A program made the position numbers and the translations under genes. From positions 19,199-83,198 of the forward strand of contig CAVUBL010000005.1 of the NCBI GenBank assembly GCA_963739795.1: a DNA stretch of 64,000 nucleotides. The letters are read 5' to 3'. This DNA comes from CAVUBL01 sp963739795. Lineage in GTDB: Bacteria > Acidobacteriota > Thermoanaerobaculia > Multivoradales > DATKCC01. Position 1 is the stretch's first letter, and the number at the start of each line of letters is the position of its first letter. Shown one piece after another: positions 32,394 through 39,968 of this stretch. The notes beneath the pieces were generated by a model. It had not been told where the DNA came from. It saw only the letters and a program-made list of their open reading frames with translations, and did no database searches.

Positions 32394-34664
32394 ATGAAAC
32401 CAGCTCCGACTCGAAGACTCCTCGCGACCTCCTCGGTGCTCGCCGCCGGACTCCTCGCCGCCCTCTGGATCGCGCAGACCGTCCTGGCACAGGGGCAGGA
32501 GCACGCCGGAAAGGGAACCGTCTTCACCGGCGAGACGACGGTCGTCGCCGTCGAGGTCCCGGTCCAGGTGGTGGTGGGCAACGAGCCGGTCCGTGGCCTC
32601 CAGGCCAAGGACTTCCGCGTCTACGACGGCAAGACCGCCCGGCCGCTGAGCGGCTTCGAAGTGGTGGACGTGGGCCGGAGCTCCACCGAACCCGGCCAGC
32701 GGGCGGCGGCGGAGGTCCCGGCTTTCCAGGCTCCCGGGTTCGCCGAGACGCCGCCGGCGGGACGGCGCCACTTCCTCCTGGTGTTCGACCTCTCCTTCTC
32801 CCAGGCCGGGTACATCGCTCGGGCCGTCGACTCGGCGCGCGAGCTCGTGCGCTCGGGTCTTCAACCTTCCGATCTCGTGGCGGTCGCCATCTACACCGAC
32901 CGGGAGGGGATCACCCTGCCCCTCGGCTTCACCCCGGACCGGGCTCAGGTCGACCGCGTCCTCGACCTCTTCGACGCCATGCTCGAGGGCAAGCGCCCGT
33001 CGCACGGAGCCGTCGTCGCGGCGCGTAAGGCCGATCCCCTGGGCCTGACCGCGGGCGGCTGGGGTGCGGACCTCGCCGAGGTGGGGAACGCGGCCGGCTA
33101 TCAGACGAGCGGGTTCGCCGAAGCCTTCGCCATCGTGACCGGAGCCGGCCAGTACAGCGGCTTCCAGAGCCTCGGCAGTCGAAACGTGGGGGCCTTCTTG
33201 GAGAGGAACATCCTCGCGCACAGCGCCGAGCTCTCGGAGCAGACCATCCGCTCGCAGCGGGCCGACCAGGTCATCGACCTCGCGGACGTGCTGAAAGAGC
33301 TCGCCGTGCAGCTCCGGGCCGTCGAGGGGTCGAAGCACCTGGTGCTGTTCAGCGAGGGGTTCGACGAGACCCTGTTCGACTCCTTCGTCCACCCCAACGC
33401 GGGCATCGATTCCGGCACCAACGGCCTGCTCGAGCCCCGGGTCCGCGCGATGATCACCGAGCTTCGGCGCTCGGGGTGGGTGATCCAAGGCGTCGACCTG
33501 GGCGGCGTCACCGTCGGCTCCGCGAGGTCCGGCGCGAACGGCTTCAAGAACGGTCTCGCCATGCTCGCCCACGAAACCGGCGGGACTATGGTCGAGAACA
33601 CCAACGACCTGGCGGTGGGCCTCCAGGACGTCCTGGAGCGCTCGAGCGTGACCTACGTCCTCACCTTCCAGGCGGAGGGCGTGCCGCTCGACGGCTCGTT
33701 CCGGCCGTTGCGAGTGGAGGTTGCGGGCCTTCCCCGCGGCGCCCACGTGGTCTACCGAACCGGTTACTTCGCGCCCAGTCCCCCGGGTTCGAAGAAGCCC
33801 CTCGCCGAGCGTATCGAGGTGGCGGCCCGCCTGCTGGGCGGAGGCGAGCCGTCGGGCTTGACGCTCGCGGCGCGGGCCACGGCCCTCGACTACGACGGGG
33901 CGCTGGCCCGGGTCCCGGTGCTGGCCGAGGTGCCCGCTCGATCCCTCCTGAGCGGTGGGAGCGGGGCCGCCGGGAGCGGGCCGATCGAGATCCAGATTTA
34001 CGCCTACGCCTTCGCCGAGGACGGGCGAGTGGCCGACTTCTTCGCGCAGTCGGTGAAGCTCGCCGCGTCCGAGCTCGGGGGCGAGCCCGCGGCGGCGGGC
34101 GCCAAGCTCGCGGGCGAGCTCGAGCTCCCACCGGGGACGTACGAGATCCGGGTGCTGGTGCGGGAACCGGCCAGCGACCGGGAGGGGATGCGCCGCTTCA
34201 CCCTCGACGTCCCGCCGATGGCCCCGGGCCCCCGTCTGCTGCCGCCGCTCTTCGTCCAGCCGGTCGGCGAGCGCTGGGTGATGGCCTCGGTGGTGCCGGG
34301 CGCCGGGACCACGGCGGCCGAGACCTATCCCTTCATCGTCGAGGGCAAGCGCATCGCCCCGGCGGCCGTGCCGGTCCTGGCGCGCGGCCAGGCGGCGCGC
34401 CTGCTGGTGCCGGGGATCGGGCTGGCCCAGGCCGGCGTCGAGCTCGAGACGCGGATCGTCGACGAGCAGGGGCGGGCGATGAAGGCGGGGAGCCTCCAGA
34501 TCCTGGGCCGGCGCGGTCCGGTTCCGGGCCAGCCGGACCTCCTGGTGGCCCGCCTCGACGCCGACGGGCTCGCGCCCGGGAGCTATCGTCTCGAGATCCT
34601 CCTGCCACCCGACGCCCAGGGCGTGCGCGAGGTCGCCTACGCGCCGTTCCGGGTGAAGGGGTGA
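32394..34664 (+). CDS. VWFA-related acidobacterial protein, copy 2
   Basis: This is a 756-residue protein and a clear tandem duplicate of the preceding gene. The signal peptide differs, but the stretches after it (KGTVFTGETTVVAVEVPVQV) are identical and similarity continues to the last residues (REVAYAPFRVKG). Unlike copy 1, it keeps an intact MIDAS motif (FDLSFS, that is DxSxS), so metal-dependent ligand binding is more likely here. The ATG at 32394 has AGGAGG. Its stop lies three bases from the stop of the convergent dehydrogenase gene. The two copies probably share a transcript. Confidence 0.88.
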   Translation: MKPAPTRRLLATSSVLAAGLLAALWIAQTVLAQGQEHAGKGTVFTGETTVVAVEVPVQVVVGNEPVRGLQAKDFRVYDGKTARPLSGFEVVDVGRSSTEPGQRAAAEVPAFQAPGFAETPPAGRRHFLLVFDLSFSQAGYIARAVDSARELVRSGLQPSDLVAVAIYTDREGITLPLGFTPDRAQVDRVLDLFDAMLEGKRPSHGAVVAARKADPLGLTAGGWGADLAEVGNAAGYQTSGFAEAFAIVTGAGQYSGFQSLGSRNVGAFLERNILAHSAELSEQTIRSQRADQVIDLADVLKELAVQLRAVEGSKHLVLFSEGFDETLFDSFVHPNAGIDSGTNGLLEPRVRAMITELRRSGWVIQGVDLGGVTVGSARSGANGFKNGLAMLAHETGGTMVENTNDLAVGLQDVLERSSVTYVLTFQAEGVPLDGSFRPLRVEVAGLPRGAHVVYRTGYFAPSPPGSKKPLAERIEVAARLLGGGEPSGLTLAARATALDYDGALARVPVLAEVPARSLLSGGSGAAGSGPIEIQIYAYAFAEDGRVADFFAQSVKLAASELGGEPAAAGAKLAGELELPPGTYEIRVLVREPASDREGMRRFTLDVPPMAPGPRLLPPLFVQPVGERWVMASVVPGAGTTAAETYPFIVEGKRIAPAAVPVLARGQAARLLVPGIGLAQAGVELETRIVDEQGRAMKAGSLQILGRRGPVPGQPDLLVARLDADGLAPGSYRLEILLPPDAQGVREVAYAPFRVKG

Positions 34665-34667
34665 GGA

Positions 34668-35555
34668 TCAGCCCTTCTTGAGGATCCGGGCGCCTTCCTT
34701 GTCGTACTCGTAGACGCCCCGGCCGACCTTCTTGCCCAGGCGGCCGGCGCGCACGTACTGGACCAGGAGCTGGTTGGGCCGGTAGGCCTCGCCCAGGGTC
34801 TCGTGGAGGTAACGGAGGATCGAGAGCCGCACGTCGAGCCCGACCAGGTCGACCATCTCGAAGGGGCCCATGGGGTGGTTGAGGCCGAGCTTCAGGGCGG
34901 TGTCGATGTCCTCGGCGGTGGCCACGCCCTCCTGGAGCATGCGGAAGGCCTCGTTGCCGATCAGGGCGTTGACCCGGCTGGTCACGAACCCGGGCGACTC
35001 GTTGACCGTCACCACCTTCTTGCCCATGGCGGTGGCCACGGTGGCGAGGGTCCGGAGGGTCTCCTCGGAGGTCTCGAGCCCCTTGACCAGCTCCACCAGG
35101 CGCATGATGTGGACCGGGTTGAAGAAGTGCATGCCGGCGAAGTGCTCGGGGCGGGCCGTGGCGGCGGCAACCTCGGTCACCGACAGGCCGGAGGTGTTGG
35201 TGGCGAAGAGGGCGTGGGCCGGCGCCGAGTCCTCCACCGTGCGGAAGATCTCGAGCTTCAGCGCGATCTTCTCGGGCACCGCCTCGATCACCAGGTCGGC
35301 CTCGCGGACCGCCTCCGTCAGGTCGGTGTGGAGGCTCAGGCGCTCGAGGGCCGCTTCGGCGTCGTCGGACTCGACCTTGCCGAGGCGGATCCCCTTGTCC
35401 AGGTTCTTCTCGATCGAGCGCTGGGCCGCGGAGAGCACGTCGTGGTCGATGTCGGAGAGGTGGGTGCGGTAGCCGGCCAGGGCCGAGACGTGGGCGATGC
35501 CCCGGCCCATGGTGCCGGCCCCCAGGACGGCGATGGTTTCGACGGGATGAGTCAT
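34668..35555 (-). CDS. 3-hydroxyacyl/3-hydroxybutyryl-CoA dehydrogenase
   Basis: This 295-residue single-domain enzyme oxidises 3-hydroxyacyl-CoA with NAD. The Rossmann motif GAGTMGRGIAHVSALAG starts at about residue 12, ATNTSGLSV and GMHFFNPVHIMRLVELVKG carry the catalytic-His region, and the C-terminal dimerisation domain holds LNHPMGPFEMVDLVGLDV and GKKVGRGVYEY. The length matches PaaH/Hbd-type enzymes rather than the large FadB fusion. The ATG at 35555 is 85 bases from the ferritin-like gene. With the acyl-CoA dehydrogenase and methylmalonyl-CoA genes later in the window it implies fatty-acid or butyrate-type acyl-CoA oxidation. Confidence 0.93.
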   Translation of the reverse strand: MTHPVETIAVLGAGTMGRGIAHVSALAGYRTHLSDIDHDVLSAAQRSIEKNLDKGIRLGKVESDDAEAALERLSLHTDLTEAVREADLVIEAVPEKIALKLEIFRTVEDSAPAHALFATNTSGLSVTEVAAATARPEHFAGMHFFNPVHIMRLVELVKGLETSEETLRTLATVATAMGKKVVTVNESPGFVTSRVNALIGNEAFRMLQEGVATAEDIDTALKLGLNHPMGPFEMVDLVGLDVRLSILRYLHETLGEAYRPNQLLVQYVRAGRLGKKVGRGVYEYDKEGARILKKG

Positions 35556-35640
35556 GGCGTGGAGATTCCTCGGGTTGCGCCGGGTTGTGCCGCGGAGGGC
35601 CCGGCGGGCGCTCCGCCGGGGCGGTCGGCGCGGATCGGCT

Positions 35641-36300
35641 TCAGGATACGGGCAGCGTGTCGACTCCGGTCGACTTCTCCGCCAGGGTCTTGAGCTCGTC
35701 GGCGACGGCCAGTGTCGTGCGCACGGCGGCGGCCGCGGCTTCCTGGGCCTCGGGTGTCGTGGCGTGGCGCTCCAGGAACCGGCGGCCCTCCTCGTGGTGG
35801 TGGACCTCCTCGGGCTGGATCACCTCTTCGTAGAGGAGAGCGGTCTCCTCGTCGCCGGCGGAGCGGCAGAAGGCGATGAACTGGCGGTTGCGCACGCGGG
35901 CGATCGCCTCGCAGGTGAACGGCCCGGCGGCGGCGCGCTCGATGGTGGTGCGCAGGCCGCGCAGGTAGTGATAGAGCGGGCTGTAGCCCTCGGGGGCCAG
36001 CTCGAAGGGGGCCGGATCCCGGCCCAGCTCGCGGAGCCGGTCCTCGATCAGGCGGTAGTGGCGCATCTCGTCGCCACACTGGAGGGCGAAGAGCATCTTG
36101 CCGTCGAGCTCGGCGGTCTGGGGCATCCAGGAGCCCGCCAGCTCGGCCGCCTCGAGCTCGCTCTGGAGAGCCATGCCGAGCAGGGTCGCCACGTCCTTGC
36201 GGCCGTCCGACTCGGCTTCCAGGATCTCCTCTTCCCCGAGGCGGGAAAAGAGCGCCTCCATCTCGTCGACCAGACCCTGGACGAACTCCTTGGCGTCCAT
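35641..36300 (-). CDS. Ferritin-like di-iron protein
   Basis: This is a 219-residue helical protein of the ferritin-like superfamily. Candidate iron ligands are Glu in LQSELEAAELAG, the ExxH of GDEMRHYRLIEDRL, Glu in FTCEAIARVRNRQF and the cluster IQPEEVHHHEEGRRFLE. The order of two E/ExxH helix pairs fits a four-helix di-iron bundle (rubrerythrin-like core without the rubredoxin domain). A role in oxidative-stress defence or as a small oxidase or hydroxylase is possible. It lies 12 bases after the nitronate monooxygenase-like gene and is probably co-transcribed with it. Confidence 0.75.
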   Translation of the reverse strand: MDAKEFVQGLVDEMEALFSRLGEEEILEAESDGRKDVATLLGMALQSELEAAELAGSWMPQTAELDGKMLFALQCGDEMRHYRLIEDRLRELGRDPAPFELAPEGYSPLYHYLRGLRTTIERAAAGPFTCEAIARVRNRQFIAFCRSAGDEETALLYEEVIQPEEVHHHEEGRRFLERHATTPEAQEAAAAAVRTTLAVADELKTLAEKSTGVDTLPVS

Positions 36301-36312
36301 GGAGGGAAGGTA

Positions 36313-37335
36313 TCACCCGGCGGGCGGGGAGGCCAGACCGGCTTGCCGGGCCGCCGCGGCGAACCGGTGGACGATCTCGCCGGTGGGCTCGACGGTGTGG
36401 ATGCCGGCGACGCTTCTGCCCGCCTGCCAGTAGTCCTTCTCGCCGCTCTCGTCGAGGGAGGCGCGCTTGAGCTGCCAGAGGGCCTTGAGGGCGTAGAGGG
36501 TGCGCATCCAGTGCTTGCGCTTGCGGCCCCGCAGCATCCAGCGCGCGAGGGGGCCGGCCTTGGTGCCCATGCGCTCGATGAAGGGCGTACGGATCACCGC
36601 CACCGGCACGCCGGTGATGCGCTCGGAGAGGACGATGTCCTCTTCGGAGGCCTCGACGATGGCCTGTTTGTAGGCCTCGGCGGCCCGGCACTCGGTGGTG
36701 GCGATGAAGCGGGTGCCCATCTGCACGCCGGCGTAGCCGAGGGCCAGCACACGGGCGAAGTCCTCCGGCGCCCCCACCCCGCCCGCGCAGACCACGGGAA
36801 CCCCCAGGTCGGCGAGCTCGGCCAGGAGCTCCTCCTCGCCCTTGGGCCCGGCGTGCCCTCCCGCCCGGCGGTTGACCGCGATCAGGCCGTCGGCCCCCGA
36901 ATCCAGTCCCTTCTGTGCCCACTTGCGTTCGGTGGCGTCGTGGTAGACGAAGCCGCCGGCGGCGTGGACCCGCTCGGCCACCCACCGGGGGTTGCCCAGC
37001 GACGTCACGAAGAACCTCAGGCCCTCCTCGAGGGCGATGTCGACCCAGCGCTCCATCCGCTCGCGGTAGGCCTTCGAGGACTGCTCGACCAGGGCGTTCA
37101 TGCCCACGGGCTTGTCCGTCAGGCTGCGGATCCGGCGAAGCCCCTCGCGGAAGTCGTAGCCGTAGACGTAGGTCAGGGAGATCGGCTGAACGATCCCGAT
37201 CCCCCCGGCTTCGGAGACCGCGGCCACCAGCTCCGGGTTCGAGCACGGGTACATGGCGCCGCAGATCAGGGGCACCTCGATGCCGGCGTGGGCGGTGAGG
37301 GGGGTGGCGAGGGTCGTGGAGTCGTCGGGGCTCAT
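36313..37335 (-). CDS. FMN-dependent nitronate monooxygenase-like enzyme
   Basis: This 340-residue TIM-barrel flavoprotein belongs to the 2-nitropropane dioxygenase/NPD family. Recognisable parts are the N-terminal ICGAMYPCSNPELVAAVSEA, then GGIGIVQP, the phosphate-binding VVCAGGVGAPEDFARVLALG and YAGVQMGTRFIATTEC. The family includes nitronate monooxygenases and enoyl-reductase-like enzymes such as FabK. The N-terminal Met-Tyr-Pro and lack of a clear catalytic His leave the reaction open. The ATG at 37335 lies 27 bases after the sulfatase-like gene stop at 37363. The C-terminus ends AARQAGLASPPAG. Confidence 0.85.
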   Translation of the reverse strand: MSPDDSTTLATPLTAHAGIEVPLICGAMYPCSNPELVAAVSEAGGIGIVQPISLTYVYGYDFREGLRRIRSLTDKPVGMNALVEQSSKAYRERMERWVDIALEEGLRFFVTSLGNPRWVAERVHAAGGFVYHDATERKWAQKGLDSGADGLIAVNRRAGGHAGPKGEEELLAELADLGVPVVCAGGVGAPEDFARVLALGYAGVQMGTRFIATTECRAAEAYKQAIVEASEEDIVLSERITGVPVAVIRTPFIERMGTKAGPLARWMLRGRKRKHWMRTLYALKALWQLKRASLDESGEKDYWQAGRSVAGIHTVEPTGEIVHRFAAAARQAGLASPPAG

Positions 37336-37362
37336 GGCGTTGGGGTCGGGGGTCCTCTCGGG

Positions 37363-39270
37363 CTAGTTGGCGACGTAGCCGAGGGCTTTCAGCCGCTTCT
37401 GGAGGTCCGGGTCGAGCCCGTCGGGGATCTGTTGGTCGAGGCCGTGGTTGCCGGCGTGGAGGGCGCTCATCCGCTGGTCGAGGAGGCGGACGAGGTCCGG
37501 GTGATCCTTCGAGATGTCGTGGAGCTCGTGGGGGTCCCGCCGCAGGTCGAAGAGCTGGTAGATCGGGCTCTCGATTCCCGCGGCCCTGGCCGCGGCCCGC
37601 GGGAAAGACTTGATGAACTTGAACCGGGGCGTGCGGAACGCCTTGCGCTCGAAGGTCTTGATGTTGGTGTTCTCGGCGAAGACCTCGTGGGGTGGCAGGG
37701 TCCCGCCGGCCAGCAGGGGCACCAGCGAGCGCCCCTGGACCGGGTGGTCGAGGGGGACGCCCATCAGGTCGAGGAGGGTCGGGTAGAGGTCGACCAGGGC
37801 GACCTGGTCCCGGATCACCGTGCCCGGGGTCACGCCCACGCGCTCGGCCAGCGGCCCCGGCAAATGCAGGATGAGGGGCACGTGGATCTGCTCGTCGTAG
37901 AGGTTCTGGCCGTGACGCCAGGAGCCGTGCTCCCAGAGCTCCTCGCCGTGATCCGCGGTGATCGCCACGATCGTGTGGGCGAGCTGGCCGTCGCGCCGGA
38001 GCCCGTCGAGGACCTCGCCCACCGCCTGGTCGGCGGCGGCCACGTTGCCGTCGTAGAGCGCCTCGACGTAGCGCTGCTCGTCGGCCGTCAGCTTCTTGCC
38101 CAGGTCGTTCCAGTCGTGCTTGTCGAAGCTCTTGCCGATCCGTCCGGAGGGCAGCCCGGCCGTGAACCGGGTATCGGTGTACGGATCGTGGATCCGGTAG
38201 GTGTGGAGGAAGAGGAACTGCTTGCGCCCCCGGTGGGCCTCGAAAGTCCGCGGGATGCGGCCTGTGGCCTGGACCCAGTTGTAGATCCGGTAGGCCTCGA
38301 AGCCGTGGTCGAAGCCGAACCGCGGGTCGATCTGGCCGCCGGCGGTCACCGCCGTCGTCCGGTACCCCGCCCGCCACAGGACCTCCGACAGGAAGGGAGA
38401 CTGGAGGTCGCCGTTGGAGGCGGGGTAGAGGCCGGTCAGGAAGGAGCGGTGCGAGGGGCGGGTCCAGGGCGCCTGGGAGAAGGCGCTCGCGAAGCGCACT
38501 CCGCCGGCGGCCAGGGCGTCGAGGTTGGGGCTCGTGGGCCGCGCGCAGCCGTAGCTTCCCAGGTGGTCGGCCCGCAGGGTGTCGAGGCTCACCAGCAGGA
38601 CGTTCCATCCCGCCTCGCGGCCCGTCCGGCTCACCACCTCGGGGGCGGCCCAGGCGGCCGCGCCCGTCGAGCCCGGCCCGGCCGTCGGTCCGCCGGGCTC
38701 GATCTCGGTCGTGAGGTCGAGGAGGACCGGCTTCCCGGCCCAGCGTTCGAGGTCGATCTGCCGGTCCCTCCAGCCGGAGGCGCGATCGGTCGTGACCCGC
38801 TCGTCGAGGACCACCCGGGGCTCGCCCCTCGGCGCGCCCGCGGCGTCGGTCGGGGTCACGGCCACCCGGTAGCGGATCACCTCGCCCCCATCGCCCTCGG
38901 CCGGCGGCGGGTAGCCGAGCCCTACGCGCAGCTCCGGCCGCGCCGGCAGGTCGAGCCGGTAGCGGTACCGGGTCCCGGGGCCGGCGACCAGCGCCGCCCT
39001 CAGGTCCCAGCCGTTGTCGCCCCCCGTCTCCTCCATGGCGATCCGGCCGATGCTTCCGGGAGCGGGCACGTCGCCGATCGCGGGAGCGCCTGAGCCCCGG
39101 GAGCGGACCGAGGGCACGGGTCCCGTCACCGTGGCCCGCTCCGCGGCATCGAGCAGCCGGATCGCCGGGGCCGCGGGCGCGGGGGACCGCCCGCAACCGC
39201 CCAGGCAAGACAGGGCGAGAAGGAGGGGCAGGGTGAGCGAGCGGAGAGGTCGGAAGCGCGCGGCGAGCAT
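37363..39270 (-). CDS. Sulfatase-like (alkaline phosphatase superfamily) lipoprotein
   Basis: This is a 635-residue lipoprotein (LALSCLGGCGRS lipobox). Residues of about 40-215 form a non-catalytic beta region. The sulfatase domain starts at residue 223 with NVLLVSLDTLRADHLGSYGC and continues through APWTRPSHRSFLTGLYP, ITADHGEELWEHGSWRHGQN and PLILHLPG. Type I sulfatases have Cys or Ser at the position that becomes formylglycine. Here Thr270 of T-R-P-S-H-R occupies it, as in many members of unknown specificity and in phosphotransferases that use Thr as nucleophile. Sulfate-ester hydrolysis should therefore not be assumed. It is first in a four-gene minus-strand run. Confidence 0.85.
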   Translation of the reverse strand: MLAARFRPLRSLTLPLLLALSCLGGCGRSPAPAAPAIRLLDAAERATVTGPVPSVRSRGSGAPAIGDVPAPGSIGRIAMEETGGDNGWDLRAALVAGPGTRYRYRLDLPARPELRVGLGYPPPAEGDGGEVIRYRVAVTPTDAAGAPRGEPRVVLDERVTTDRASGWRDRQIDLERWAGKPVLLDLTTEIEPGGPTAGPGSTGAAAWAAPEVVSRTGREAGWNVLLVSLDTLRADHLGSYGCARPTSPNLDALAAGGVRFASAFSQAPWTRPSHRSFLTGLYPASNGDLQSPFLSEVLWRAGYRTTAVTAGGQIDPRFGFDHGFEAYRIYNWVQATGRIPRTFEAHRGRKQFLFLHTYRIHDPYTDTRFTAGLPSGRIGKSFDKHDWNDLGKKLTADEQRYVEALYDGNVAAADQAVGEVLDGLRRDGQLAHTIVAITADHGEELWEHGSWRHGQNLYDEQIHVPLILHLPGPLAERVGVTPGTVIRDQVALVDLYPTLLDLMGVPLDHPVQGRSLVPLLAGGTLPPHEVFAENTNIKTFERKAFRTPRFKFIKSFPRAAARAAGIESPIYQLFDLRRDPHELHDISKDHPDLVRLLDQRMSALHAGNHGLDQQIPDGLDPDLQKRLKALGYVAN

Positions 39271-39392
39271 GAGCGCGCGCAGTGTACCGTGGACCGGGTG
39301 AAAGGTTTTCGGCCATTCATGTCATCATGATCGAGTGAATCTCGCAGGGCCCGATCCCTGGGAGGGCCTTGCCCAGCACAATGGAGGTCGTG

Positions 39393-39917
39393 ATGCGAAA
39401 CCGATGGACCTGTATCGTCGCTTCGTTCCTTCTCGTCAGCCTGGTGGTTCCCGCCGTGGCCCGGGCGCAGGGCCGAGGAGGCCGAGGCCCCACGGACCTC
39501 GGACGGCGCGGCTTTGAGTGGCAAGCCGGCCAGGACGCGGCGAAGGAGGACCAGAAGCGGATGGAGGCGGAGCTCGCCGCCATGTCCGAGGAGGCCTGGA
39601 AGGCTCACGCCCTGGCGTGGGTCGAGCTCGCGCCCGGCGACGCGGAAGATCAGCTCCAAGTGCCCGGCTCGGACCGGGTGGCCGACATCGAGGTCAAGCG
39701 CGCCGACGTACAGCCCGCCGAGGACGCCGAGGGGAGCTGGACCATCGCCTGGAGCAAGCGGAAGGCCCCGAAGGATATGACCCTGGTGCTCACCGACGTC
39801 GCCTCCACCAAGGTGAACTGCCCGCTGCGCACTGCGGTGGAGGAGGGGGACGTGGCCTTGGGCATCTTCCAGAGCAAGGCCGGCTCGTTGCTCTGCGTCC
39901 CACGCAAGAAGGGTTGA
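39393..39917 (+). CDS. Secreted protein of unknown function
   Basis: This is a 174-residue protein. MRNRWTCIVASFLLVSLVVP, then AVARAQ is a signal peptide. The mature part is mostly charged and helical (GQDAAKEDQKRMEAELAAMS) and ends with a beta-rich segment holding two cysteines (VNCPLR and SLLCVPRKKG). The ATG at 39393 has GGAGG five bases upstream. I recognise no family. It lies 51 bases upstream of the TPR metallopeptidase on the same strand and may be co-transcribed with it. Confidence 0.65.
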   Translation: MRNRWTCIVASFLLVSLVVPAVARAQGRGGRGPTDLGRRGFEWQAGQDAAKEDQKRMEAELAAMSEEAWKAHALAWVELAPGDAEDQLQVPGSDRVADIEVKRADVQPAEDAEGSWTIAWSKRKAPKDMTLVLTDVASTKVNCPLRTAVEEGDVALGIFQSKAGSLLCVPRKKG

Positions 39918-39968
39918 GACCTCCTCACCGACTCTGATCTTCGTTCATCCCTTCTTCATGGCGGCGCG

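Noticed and set aside
30429..33746. Antisense open frame of 1105 codons across both VWA genes
   Set aside because: It lies opposite two well-recognised genes, its translation is low-complexity and repeats with them, and it has no start or domain of its own. GC-rich DNA makes such frames common.
35554..39093. Antisense open frame of more than 1100 codons over the sulfatase run
   Set aside because: It spans four recognisable minus-strand genes; its translation has no domain and is biased to Gly, Ala, Arg and Val.
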